Assembly: GCA_023417165.1 (NCBI GenBank) | Contig: JAEZGD010000083.1 | Location: 1-6,606, forward strand | DNA: 6,606 nt | Reading direction: 5' to 3' | DNA from: Planctomycetota bacterium | GTDB taxonomy: Bacteria; Planctomycetota; Planctomycetia; Pirellulales; Pirellulaceae | Part shown: positions 1 through 5,376 of the stretch, piece by piece | How the letters are laid out: every line of letters starts with the position of its first letter | Position numbering within the stretch: position 1 is the stretch's first letter | Notes under the pieces: generated by a model | What the model was told of the DNA's origin: nothing | Seen by the model: only the letters and a program-made list of their open reading frames with translations | The model's database searches: none | Translations under genes and position numbers: made by a program

Positions 1-1
1 T

Positions 2-454
2 GGCAAGACGCTCTTCATCATGAACGATCGTCCCGACTTGGCGGCGCTGGCCGATGCGGATGGCGTGCATGTCGGCCAAGAAGAGCTGAGCGTCAAAGAC
101 GCGCGCACGATCGTGGGCCCGCGCGCCATGGTCGGCGTCTCAACTCATTCGATCGAGCAAGCGCGCCAGGCGGTGCGCGACGGAGCCGATTACATTGGCT
201 GCGGCCCGACGTTTCCTTCTTCCACCAAGTCGTTCGCCGCTTTCCCTGGCGTTTCGTTCTTGCAGCAAGTCGCGCAACAGATCTCGCTGCCTGCGTTCGC
301 CATCGGCGGGATTACGCTTGAGAATGTCGAGCAAGTGGCGACCGCCGGGCTGAAGCGCGTCGCTCTCAGCGGCGCAATTACGCACAGCCACGATCCTGCT
401 GCTGTCGTCCGTGCTCTACGAGACAAGCTCAGCCCAGAAGAATCGCCCGCCTAG
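2..454 (+). CDS. thiE: Thiamine-phosphate synthase ThiE, 5'-truncated by window edge
   Basis: ThiE is the cytoplasmic enzyme that joins HMP pyrophosphate to the thiazole phosphate to make thiamine monophosphate. About 150 C-terminal residues of a roughly 210-residue TIM barrel are visible. The frame is open to the left edge (GKTLFI precedes the first ATG at 20), and the residues just after that ATG (NDR) are catalytic-site residues, so the ATG at 20 is internal. Visible motifs, counted from the edge: NDR (8-10) and GQEE (25-28) in the Mg-diphosphate site, GVSTHS (45-50), the diphosphate loop GPTFPSSTK (68-76), AIGGI (100-104) and ALSGAI (121-126) in the thiazole-phosphate site. The second Mg ligand, usually Asp in GQ(E/D)D, is Glu here, a conservative change. 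The gene converges on the thioredoxin gene, with 52 bp between the stops. The family call is secure; any N-terminal fusion would lie outside the window. Confidence 0.93.
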   Translation, partial: GKTLFIMNDRPDLAALADADGVHVGQEELSVKDARTIVGPRAMVGVSTHSIEQARQAVRDGADYIGCGPTFPSSTKSFAAFPGVSFLQQVAQQISLPAFAIGGITLENVEQVATAGLKRVALSGAITHSHDPAAVVRALRDKLSPEESPA

Positions 455-506
455 CAAACAAACAGCAGGGCAGGGGAGTAGGAACGAACCGCCGCAGCGC
501 TCGGCC

Positions 507-1151
507 TTACTTTTCAGCGAGCGCCGCACGCACCGCCTTGTCAACTTCCTTTTCCATCCCTGGCATATAGCCGCGCCAGTACGCATGTACTTTGCCATCG
601 CGACCAAAGAGAATCGTGGCAGGATAGGCCAGGTCTTCGCCCGTGACGTCCATCGTCGCCAATCGGCTGACGCCTTGCGGATCATAGTAAGTTGGCATCT
701 CGGTCTTCGCGTTGTCTAAGAACCGCGCCGTCGTCTCGCGCAGTTCATCGATATCTTTCTCAATGCCAGGCTCACACGACACGGCCGCTAATTGAAAACT
801 CGGATCTCCGCGAAGCTCTTCCCACAGCTTCACGATATGCGGAAACTCGACCTGGCAAGGTGGACACCACGTTCCCCAGAAGTTGACCAGCGTCACCTTG
901 CCTTTCAGGTCCGCCAAGGCAATCGCTGGCGGATCACCAGTCAGAGGTTCGAGCGTCCAGTCTTCCGGCGCTTTGCCCACCGACGGATGGGCAGTGCCAT
1001 AACGACCCCCGTTGCTACCGCGCGGCATCACCAGCAGCGCCCCCATCAACGCCACGACTCCGATGATGAAGATCCACATCAGATAGTTCGCGCGTTTGGC
1101 CGTGGGAACGTCGTGGGGATCGTCAGATTGAAACTGTGGTTTATTCGTCAT
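507..1151 (-). CDS. Membrane-anchored TlpA/ResA-family thiol-disulfide oxidoreductase
   Basis: This 214-residue protein has a short polar N-terminus (1-22), one hydrophobic helix (about 23-42, YLMWIFIIGVVALMGALLVM) and a thioredoxin fold of the AhpC/TSA-Redoxin type. The fold carries the active site WCPPC (Cys96, Cys99) after the strand VTLVNFWGT, and the cis-proline at Pro177 (AYPAT). The topology places the thioredoxin domain outside the cytoplasm, where TlpA/ResA proteins reduce disulfides, for example in apocytochrome c or other envelope proteins; the substrate cannot be told from sequence. An extra Cys126 (AVSCEPG) lies in the central insertion. The ATG at 1149-1151 is chosen over an in-frame TTG seven codons upstream; neither has a Shine-Dalgarno sequence. 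The gene diverges from the CYTH gene across 62 bp, so the two promoters must share that gap. No cytochrome maturation genes are visible nearby. Confidence 0.93.
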   Translation of the reverse strand: MTNKPQFQSDDPHDVPTAKRANYLMWIFIIGVVALMGALLVMPRGSNGGRYGTAHPSVGKAPEDWTLEPLTGDPPAIALADLKGKVTLVNFWGTWCPPCQVEFPHIVKLWEELRGDPSFQLAAVSCEPGIEKDIDELRETTARFLDNAKTEMPTYYDPQGVSRLATMDVTGEDLAYPATILFGRDGKVHAYWRGYMPGMEKEVDKAVRAALAEK

Positions 1152-1213
1152 GATGGCATCAGCACGTGGCAAAGGTCGGGAACTTGTTATTGTAGCGTGA
1201 AAGGAATCACATC

Positions 1214-1762
1214 ATGCTCGAGATCGAACAGAAGTTTCCCGTCCGCGATCCCCTCGCTCTCGCGACTCGCCTGCAAGCGCATGGCATCGTGCTGGGCGCG
1301 CCGGTGCGACAGATCGACACGTATTTTGCTCATCCTGCACGCGACTTTCGCCAAACCGACGAGGCGTTTCGCCTGCGGCAGATCGGTGAGGTGAACCTCT
1401 TCACCTATAAGGGACCGAAGCTCGATACCACCACCACGACGCGGCGTGAGATTGAAGTGCCGCTCGCGCCCGGTGCGGTCGCTGCCGACTATCAGACGCT
1501 GCTGGCGGCGCTGGGTTTTCAGGTGGGCGGCCTGGTTAGCAAGTCGCGTCGCACCGGCCACGCCGTGGCACTGGGCCGCGCGATCGACGTGGCTTGGGAC
1601 GAGGTCGATGGTTTGGGTACGTTTCTGGAACTCGAAATCGTCGCGCCCGAGAGCGAACTCGCACCCGCCAAAGCAGCGCTGGCGGAATTGGCCGCTCAAC
1701 TAGAGCTCCGTGATTCGGAGCGTCGCAGCTATCTTACCCTGCTAGAGGCGGGCTCGCTCTAG
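1214..1762 (+). CDS. CYTH-domain protein, class IV adenylate cyclase (CyaB)-like or triphosphatase
   Basis: This 182-residue protein is one complete CYTH tunnel-fold domain, the usual length for CyaB-like members. The family-defining ExExK signature is at residues 3-7 (EIEQK). Further conserved triphosphate and metal positions follow: QIDTYF (33-38), FRLR (52-55), TYKGPK (64-69), RREIEVPL (77-84), KSRR (110-113) and DVAWDEVDGLGTFLELEI (125-142), ending in the typical RSYLTLL. CYTH enzymes act on 5'-triphosphate substrates with divalent metal: CyaB makes cAMP, while others are thiamine triphosphatases or inorganic triphosphatases. Sequence alone does not separate these. thiE two genes away makes a thiamine-triphosphate role tempting, but the genes are not in one operon. 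The start is supported by AAAGGA (1200-1205), 8 nt before the ATG. No C-terminal CHAD domain is present. Confidence 0.9.
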   Translation: MLEIEQKFPVRDPLALATRLQAHGIVLGAPVRQIDTYFAHPARDFRQTDEAFRLRQIGEVNLFTYKGPKLDTTTTTRREIEVPLAPGAVAADYQTLLAALGFQVGGLVSKSRRTGHAVALGRAIDVAWDEVDGLGTFLELEIVAPESELAPAKAALAELAAQLELRDSERRSYLTLLEAGSL

Positions 1763-1768
1763 ATCGCG

Positions 1769-1836
1769 CCCCAAGTCGTCGCCGCCAAAATTTCTTCGCC
1801 TGGCGAAACCTTCTTCCACCCCTTGGGTTTGTTTTT
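1769..1836 (+). terminator. Possible rho-independent terminator after the CYTH gene
   Basis: CCCAAG (1770-1775) can pair with CTTGGG (1822-1827), directly followed by a T-rich run TTTGTTTTT (1828-1836). Inside the long loop sits a small perfect hairpin TTCGCC-T-GGCGAA (1795-1807). The T-run just after a stem is what a plus-strand terminator needs, but the outer stem has only 6 bp and closes a 46-nt loop, so this is tentative. Confidence 0.3.
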
Positions 1837-1846
1837 ATAGAAGGCG

Positions 1847-1874
1847 GCCCAGTCCGGGGCAGCTAAGACTGGGC
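1847..1874 (+). promoter_or_regulatory. 8-bp stem-loop in the leader of the EF-hand gene
   Basis: GCCCAGTC (1847-1854) and GACTGGGC (1867-1874) are perfect inverted repeats with a 12-nt loop. The stem lies 24 nt upstream of the Shine-Dalgarno sequence of the EF-hand gene. No T-run follows it on either strand, so it does not look like a terminator. It could be an mRNA leader structure or a dyad operator. Seen directly: the symmetry. Inferred: any role. Confidence 0.4.
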
Positions 1875-1910
1875 AAACATTTGCGAATCAACCAGACGAA
1901 GGAATTGAAA

Positions 1911-2393
1911 ATGAAGCGTTGGATTCTGGGCATGGTGTGCGTGGCGTTGGTGGCCTGCGTGTCGGTGGCTGACGCGCAAGAAGGACAACGTCGTGGACGC
2001 CGAGGCGGCGAAGGTGCCCCGCGTGGCAACTTCAATCGCGAAGAAACGATCAAGAAGTTCGATAAAGACGGCGACGGCAAGCTCAACGATGAAGAGCGCG
2101 CCGAAGCTCGCAAGGCCGCCGAAGAAGAAGCTGCCAAGCGCCGCGAAGAAACGCTGAAGAAGTTCGACAAGGACGGCGATGGCAAGCTCAATGACGAAGA
2201 GCGTGCCGAAGCTCGCAAGGCCGCCGAAGCTGAAGCCGCCAAGCGCCGCGAAGAACTGACCAAGAAGTACGACAAGGACGGCGACGGCAAGCTCAACGAC
2301 GAAGAGCGCGAAGCCCTGCGTAAAGAATTAGGCGGTCGCCGTGGCCAAGGCGGTCAAGGTGGTCGTCGTGGTGGCGAACGTCCGGCCCGCTAA
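1911..2393 (+). CDS. Secreted three-EF-hand repeat protein
   Basis: This 160-residue exported protein is probably a calcium binder. The start is the ATG at 1911, with AAGGA (1899-1903) 7 nt upstream; an in-frame TTG at 1881 lacks such support. The signal sequence (MKRWILGMVCVALVACVSVADA) could be cut after Ala22 (ADA|Q). It also contains the lipobox-like LVAC (13-16), so lipidation on Cys16 is possible. After an Arg/Gly-rich linker (24-42) come tandem 35-residue units at 44-78, 79-113 and 114-142. Each holds the identical canonical loop DKDGDGKLNDEE (51-62, 86-97, 121-132), with acidic ligands at loop positions 1, 3, 5 and 12. Between loops are helices rich in Ala, Glu, Lys and Arg. Loops this regularly spaced and alike, with no spaced partner helices of a calmodulin pair, suggest single-hand modules. 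The tail (141-160) is Gly/Arg/Gln-rich. The specific function is unknown; adhesion, matrix or calcium buffering are guesses. Confidence 0.88.
   Translation: MKRWILGMVCVALVACVSVADAQEGQRRGRRGGEGAPRGNFNREETIKKFDKDGDGKLNDEERAEARKAAEEEAAKRREETLKKFDKDGDGKLNDEERAEARKAAEAEAAKRREELTKKYDKDGDGKLNDEEREALRKELGGRRGQGGQGGRRGGERPAR
2040..2330 (+). repeat. 105-bp in-frame tandem repeat encoding EF-hand units
   Basis: Units at 2040-2144 and 2145-2249, plus a third at 2250 to about 2330 that diverges after the loop, each encode a 35-residue EF-hand module. Units 1 and 2 differ at only two residues (I/L at unit position 4 and E/A at position 29). The 36-nt loop segments start at 2061, 2166 and 2271. They encode identical residues but differ at several third codon positions. 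Confidence 0.9.
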
Positions 2394-2419
2394 CAACAAC
2401 GATGCCCAATCGGCATCCG

Positions 2420-2448
2420 CGTACGTCCCTCATCGCGCGAACGCTCGG
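2420..2448 (-). repeat. Dispersed repeat, copy 1
   Basis: Read on the minus strand, this is CCGAGCGTTCGCGCG, then AT, then GAGGGACGTACG. The 15-nt core (2434-2448) recurs exactly at 2679-2693, and the following 12 nt match at 9 of 12 positions. Copy 1 supplies the left arm of the terminator at 2438-2483, so the sequence is doing duty in a transcript 3' end. Confidence 0.65.
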
Positions 2449-2483
2449 TTAACCTGCTGGGGTACCGAGCGTTTGGCGTTTTT
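2438..2483 (+). terminator. Strong rho-independent terminator of the EF-hand gene
   Basis: AACGCTCGGT (2440-2449) pairs perfectly with ACCGAGCGTT (2464-2473). The stem extends outward by a G-T wobble and a C-G pair to 2438/2475, giving about 12 bp with a 14-nt loop. TTTTT follows at 2479-2483. It starts 44 nt after the EF-hand stop codon. The minus strand has no T-run on its exit side, so termination is expected for plus-strand transcripts only. Confidence 0.8.
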
Positions 2484-2501
2484 GCACCGCCCAAGCGCAC
2501 A

Positions 2502-2717
2502 TCAGTCGCGCTTCGCTGCATCGAATTGTTCCACAAGATCCTTGGGCGTCGGCGTGACTTGAACGCTCAGGCCAGACTTCTCCAGCCGCTTCTTCCATTC
2601 GCGCGTCTCGGCCAGGAAGGCAGCAAGGGGCTTGCGCGGAACAGAACGCCTCGAAATCACATTACCCTTCGTTCCTCGCGCGCGAACGCTCGGGCAATCG
2701 CGACCGCCATCGAGCAC
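2502..2717 (-). pseudogene. Truncated or decayed paralogue of the adjacent secreted coiled-coil protein
   Basis: An open frame ending at 2502 encodes up to 71 residues from a GTG at 2715-2717, with no ATG start and no Shine-Dalgarno sequence at the GTG. Its residues 31-59, beginning LAAFLAETREWKKRL, align without gaps to residues 150-178 of the gene just upstream, beginning LAAFFNEIRQAKQQL, with 12 of 29 identities including the closing P-x-P-K. It then runs 12 residues further (DLVEQFDAAKRD). There is no signal peptide, and the N-terminal part overlaps a dispersed repeat (2666-2693), so those residues are probably not genuine coding. I read it as the surviving 3' end of a duplicated gene. 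A short functional protein from the GTG at 2658-2660 (52 residues) is the alternative. Nucleotide divergence is considerable, so any duplication is old. Confidence 0.45.
2666..2693 (-). repeat. Dispersed repeat, copy 2
   Basis: On the minus strand this is CCGAGCGTTCGCGCG, then C, then GAGGAACGAAGG, matching copy 1 at 2420-2448. This copy lacks a matching right arm and does not form the terminator hairpin. The two copies lie on either side of the paralogue-like segment at 2541-2627 in the same orientation. Confidence 0.65.
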
Positions 2718-2732
2718 TCGGCATTTCGACGG

Positions 2733-3275
2733 TTATTTCCACTTGGGTTGCGGCGACAATTCAACGCCCACATCCAGCCGTTTGAGTTGCTGCTTGGCTT
2801 GTCGTATTTCGTTGAAGAACGCCGCCAGTTCGACATGCACCGCTTCAGACTGATTAACCACCAGGGTCATGTTCGTGGGAAATGAAGCAAGGTTGCCTTC
2901 GCCAGTACCGCCATCCTTCCACGAACTTGGCACAATCCGCTTTCTGACCAACCATATCCATGAATCGATTCTTGATTCGAAAGCTAAACGATTTCGACGA
3001 TCCTCACTGACTAACAGTGTGGCATGCGAGAAGGGCGAGTCATATTTCGTCGGTAGCACAATGTCTGCCATATCATAAACACGGGTGACCATCACTGGCC
3101 GCGATTCCTTTTGCAGTTCGACCAGTTCCTTCTGCATTTGATTGAGTCGTTGCGTCAACTCTTCAATCTTGGCTTCGAGGCGAGCCTTTTCATCGGCCGG
3201 CTTCTCTTCACCAACAGCGGCCATCGTCGTTGCCATCCCTAACAACACCGCTAGCGTTAACAAAAGCCGCTTCAT
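2733..3275 (-). CDS. Secreted coiled-coil protein of unknown function, planctomycete-type C-terminal domain
   Basis: This 180-residue protein has a clear Sec signal peptide (MKRLLLTLAVLLGMATTMAA, cleavage near residue 20). A strongly predicted coiled coil follows (about 27-57, regular Leu/Met/Ile heptads among Glu, Lys and Gln). The C-terminal part (61-180) contains VTRVYDMADIVLP (63-75), DSWIWLVRKRIVPSSW (104-119) and NMTLVVNQSEAVHVELAAFF (135-154). The order YxMADxVxP, then a W-rich segment, then LVVxQSxxVHxEL recalls a domain I associate with planctomycete secreted proteins and NolW-like segments of secretin-related proteins. That link is from memory and no function follows from it. The start is fixed by GGAGGGT (minus strand of 3282-3288), 6 nt before the ATG; a further ATG at 3290 overlaps that site and is rejected. 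A short frame downstream repeats its C-terminus. Confidence 0.8.
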   Translation of the reverse strand: MKRLLLTLAVLLGMATTMAAVGEEKPADEKARLEAKIEELTQRLNQMQKELVELQKESRPVMVTRVYDMADIVLPTKYDSPFSHATLLVSEDRRNRLAFESRIDSWIWLVRKRIVPSSWKDGGTGEGNLASFPTNMTLVVNQSEAVHVELAAFFNEIRQAKQQLKRLDVGVELSPQPKWK

Positions 3276-3554
3276 CGCATCACCCTCCATAAGTATTGGA
3301 ACTGAATCAGCGCTGTTGTAACTCGACGGGAATCCGACGAGCAAGATCAACGAAGACGGCAAACTTGCCGCAGGCAGTAAACTTCACTCAACCTTCCCGG
3401 TCAGACGGTCGAAGAATGATGCGCGGCACACTGTCTTCTCGGGAGAGTGCGCCAGCAATGCTGGCAGATTGACGGGCTGTTCCCGATCATCGCCGGCTTT
3501 ACGATTCCTTCGAGGCTTGCCTTTCACACCGCCAGATAGCGGCGACAAAAGACG
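3276..3554. other. Intergenic region with two small perfect hairpins
   Basis: This is the shared upstream region of the divergent secreted-protein gene and the mla operon. Two perfect dyads are visible: CGGCAA/TTGCCG (3357-3370, 2-nt loop) and GCCAGC-AAT-GCTGGC (3451-3465). Neither is followed by a T-run. A minus-strand frame is open from 3599 to a stop at 3384, but it lacks an ATG, has no ribosome binding site, and runs into mlaE. Its C-terminal stretch looks protein-like, yet I cannot support it as a gene. I see no convincing -35/-10 pair for mlaE. Confidence 0.5.
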
Positions 3555-4433
3555 ATGGCCACCGCGGATATCACACCGACCAGCGAACCAGAGCCGCAAG
3601 GCGTCCTGGCCATTCTGTATGAATGGGTCGCCGATTGGGGTGCGCTTGCGATGGAAGGCATCGAAGCCATTGGCGACTATGCGCTGTTCGTTTACAGCGC
3701 GCTCGCGTGGATGGTGACGCGCCGCCCGCGCAAGGAAACACTGCTGCCCAACTTCTACCAGGTGGGCGTGCTCAGCTTGCCCGTCGTCGCACTAACGGGA
3801 ACATTCATCGGCATGGTGCTGGCGGTGCAAAGCTACAACATGTTCGACGAAATCGGCCTGGAAACGCGGCTGGGCGGCGTCATCAATCTTTCGCTGGTGC
3901 GCGAACTCGGTCCCGTGCTGGCAGCGACCATGCTGGCGGGCCGCGTCGGTAGCGCGATGGCGGCGGAACTCGGCACGATGCGCGTCACCGAACAGATCGA
4001 TGCCCTGGATAGCATGGGCGCGAATCCCATTCACTACCTAGTCGTGCCGCGTTTTATCGCTTGCGTGCTTTTGATTCCCACGTTAACGATCATGGCCAAC
4101 TTCATGGGCGTGACCGGCGGCTACTTCTATAGCATTGTGATCCTGGGCATCGACAAGCATCACTATTGGCACAACTCGCAGCAGTTCGTTGGCATGTTCG
4201 ACCTGTTCATGGGGGTGTTCAAAAGCGTCTTCTTTGGTGGCATCATCGCGATGGTAAGTTGCTATCGCGGCTTCCATTGCGATCCTGGCGCCGAAGGGGT
4301 GGGACGCGCCGCGACGGCCTCCTTCGTGTATTCCTTTGTGTTGATTTTGATCGTCGACCTGATGTTGACCATTCTGCTCGATAGCGTTTACGACTCGTTA
4401 TGGCCCGAAGGCCTGAACCTGCTCAGTAGTTAA
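3555..4433 (+). CDS. mlaE: MlaE-family ABC transporter permease
   Basis: MlaE is the inner-membrane permease of the MCE-type lipid transporter. Two copies form the transmembrane core through which phospholipid passes between MlaD and the membrane. The 292-residue protein has a polar N-terminal extension (1-15) and an amphipathic/interfacial region (about 16-55). Hydrophobic segments follow near 68-92, 115-138, 165-197, 222-237 and 257-279. The family signature runs through RELGPVLAATMLAGRVGSAM (116-135) and TEQIDALDSMGANP (145-158), which includes the EQ-type coupling motif that contacts the ATPase; YLVVPR (161-166) follows. It is about 30 residues longer than the E. coli protein, mostly at the N-terminus. 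The ATG at 3555 has only a weak purine run (AAAAGA) upstream. It heads the gene order mlaE-mlaF-mlaD, with 33 bp to mlaF. No STAS protein (MlaB) is encoded in the window. Confidence 0.96.
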   Translation: MATADITPTSEPEPQGVLAILYEWVADWGALAMEGIEAIGDYALFVYSALAWMVTRRPRKETLLPNFYQVGVLSLPVVALTGTFIGMVLAVQSYNMFDEIGLETRLGGVINLSLVRELGPVLAATMLAGRVGSAMAAELGTMRVTEQIDALDSMGANPIHYLVVPRFIACVLLIPTLTIMANFMGVTGGYFYSIVILGIDKHHYWHNSQQFVGMFDLFMGVFKSVFFGGIIAMVSCYRGFHCDPGAEGVGRAATASFVYSFVLILIVDLMLTILLDSVYDSLWPEGLNLLSS

Positions 4434-4466
4434 ACTCGTTCACTCTCGCTGCACGCATCCATTGCC

Positions 4467-5309
4467 ATGCTGACCGCCCGCGCACAACTTGAACGCGATG
4501 TCAGTGAAGCCGCCGAGCGGCCGCTGATCGAGGTGCGCGATCTCTCGGTCATTTTTGGCCGGCAGCAAGTGCTGCGCAATATCAACCTGGCGGTGCCGCG
4601 CGGTCAGACGCTGGCCGTGATTGGCGAAAGCGGCTGCGGCAAGACCGTGTTGATGAAGGCGCTGATCGGACTGGTCCATCCCACGCGTGGGCAAGTGCTT
4701 TTTGACGGCCAGGATCTGTCAACGTTGAACGACAAAGAGCTCACCGAGCTCCGCACACGTTATGGCTTTGTCTTCCAGAACGCGGCTTTATTCGACAGCA
4801 TGACGATCGGTCAAAACGTGGCCTTTCCGCTCCGCCAGCACGCGAAATTGCAAGAAAACGAAATCCGCGAGCGGGTCGTGAGCCGGTTGGCCGAGGTTGG
4901 CCTGACCGAATCGGTGCTGCGCAAGAAACCCGCGGAACTCTCTGGCGGCATGCGTAAACGGGTCGGACTCGCCAGAGCGCTAGTTTTGAATCCCGAGTTG
5001 GTGTTGTATGACGAACCAACGACGGGTCTCGACCCGATCATGAGCGATGTCATTAACGAGCTCATCATGCGGACGCGTCAGCTGCATACGGTGACCAGCG
5101 TGGTCGTCACGCACGATATGCGGACGGCCCGCAAAGTTGCGGATCGCGTGGTGATGGTCTATCCGCTGTCGAGACTGGAGCCGGATGAACCGCAGATCAT
5201 CTTCGATGGTCCGCCCAGTCAAATGGAACGTTCCCGCGACAAGCGCGTGACCCAGTTTATTCACGGCGAAGCCGGAGAACGCTTGCAGGAGATGCAACAC
5301 AGTGGTTAG
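4467..5309 (+). CDS. mlaF: MlaF-family ABC transporter ATP-binding protein
   Basis: This 280-residue cytoplasmic ATPase powers the MlaE-MlaD lipid transporter. All catalytic elements are intact: Walker A GESGCGKT (53-60), Q-loop Gln104 (FVFQNAALFDSMT), ABC signature LSGGM (158-162), Walker B LVLYDE with catalytic Glu183, D-loop GLDP (187-190) and switch His216 (VVTHD). FQNAALFDSMT and SGGMRKRVGLARAL are typical of the MlaF/Mkl group rather than of generic importers. A C-terminal extension (about 235-280, ending EMQHSG) follows the ATPase core, as in other MlaF proteins. The ATG at 4467 gives about 19 residues before the conserved PLIEVRDLSV strand; no Shine-Dalgarno sequence precedes it, and no other ATG is available back to the mlaE stop. 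It lies 33 bp after mlaE and 67 bp before mlaD, so one transcript is likely. Confidence 0.96.
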   Translation: MLTARAQLERDVSEAAERPLIEVRDLSVIFGRQQVLRNINLAVPRGQTLAVIGESGCGKTVLMKALIGLVHPTRGQVLFDGQDLSTLNDKELTELRTRYGFVFQNAALFDSMTIGQNVAFPLRQHAKLQENEIRERVVSRLAEVGLTESVLRKKPAELSGGMRKRVGLARALVLNPELVLYDEPTTGLDPIMSDVINELIMRTRQLHTVTSVVVTHDMRTARKVADRVVMVYPLSRLEPDEPQIIFDGPPSQMERSRDKRVTQFIHGEAGERLQEMQHSG

Positions 5310-5313
5310 CGAA

Positions 5314-5354
5314 TGGTGATCCGCAGACGAAAGCCTTTCGCCTGCGGAACGCCA
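5314..5354 (+). promoter_or_regulatory. Large imperfect hairpin in the mlaF-mlaD gap
   Basis: The arms are TGGTG / CGCCA (5314-5318 with 5350-5354, one G-T pair), TCCGCAG / CTGCGGA (5320-5326 with 5342-5348) and CGAAAG / CTTTCG (5328-5333 with 5335-5340). They are separated by single mismatches (A/A at 5319/5349 and A/C at 5327/5341). In total there are up to 18 pairs, the innermost one or two sterically lost in the loop. It begins 5 nt after the mlaF stop and ends 22 nt before the mlaD ATG. No T-run follows, so it is more likely an mRNA stability or processing element, or a REP-like palindrome, than a terminator. Confidence 0.7.
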
Positions 5355-5376
5355 CCTTCTACCATTGATTACAGTT

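Noticed and set aside
497..524. Inverted repeat GCGCTCG / CGAGCGC at the convergent thiE-thioredoxin gene ends, as a bidirectional terminator
   Set aside because: Only 7 bp with a 14-nt loop, one arm lies inside the thioredoxin coding end, and no T-run follows on either strand.
1835..2296. Minus-strand open frame rich in Ser, Leu and Pro opposite the EF-hand gene
   Set aside because: Its repeats are the mirror of the EF-hand repeats, and the plus-strand gene has a ribosome binding site, signal peptide and canonical motifs.
3290..3377. Promoter-like TTACAA and AATACT boxes upstream of the secreted coiled-coil gene
   Set aside because: The spacing is 18 nt, but the matches are poor and the implied transcript would begin inside the Shine-Dalgarno site.
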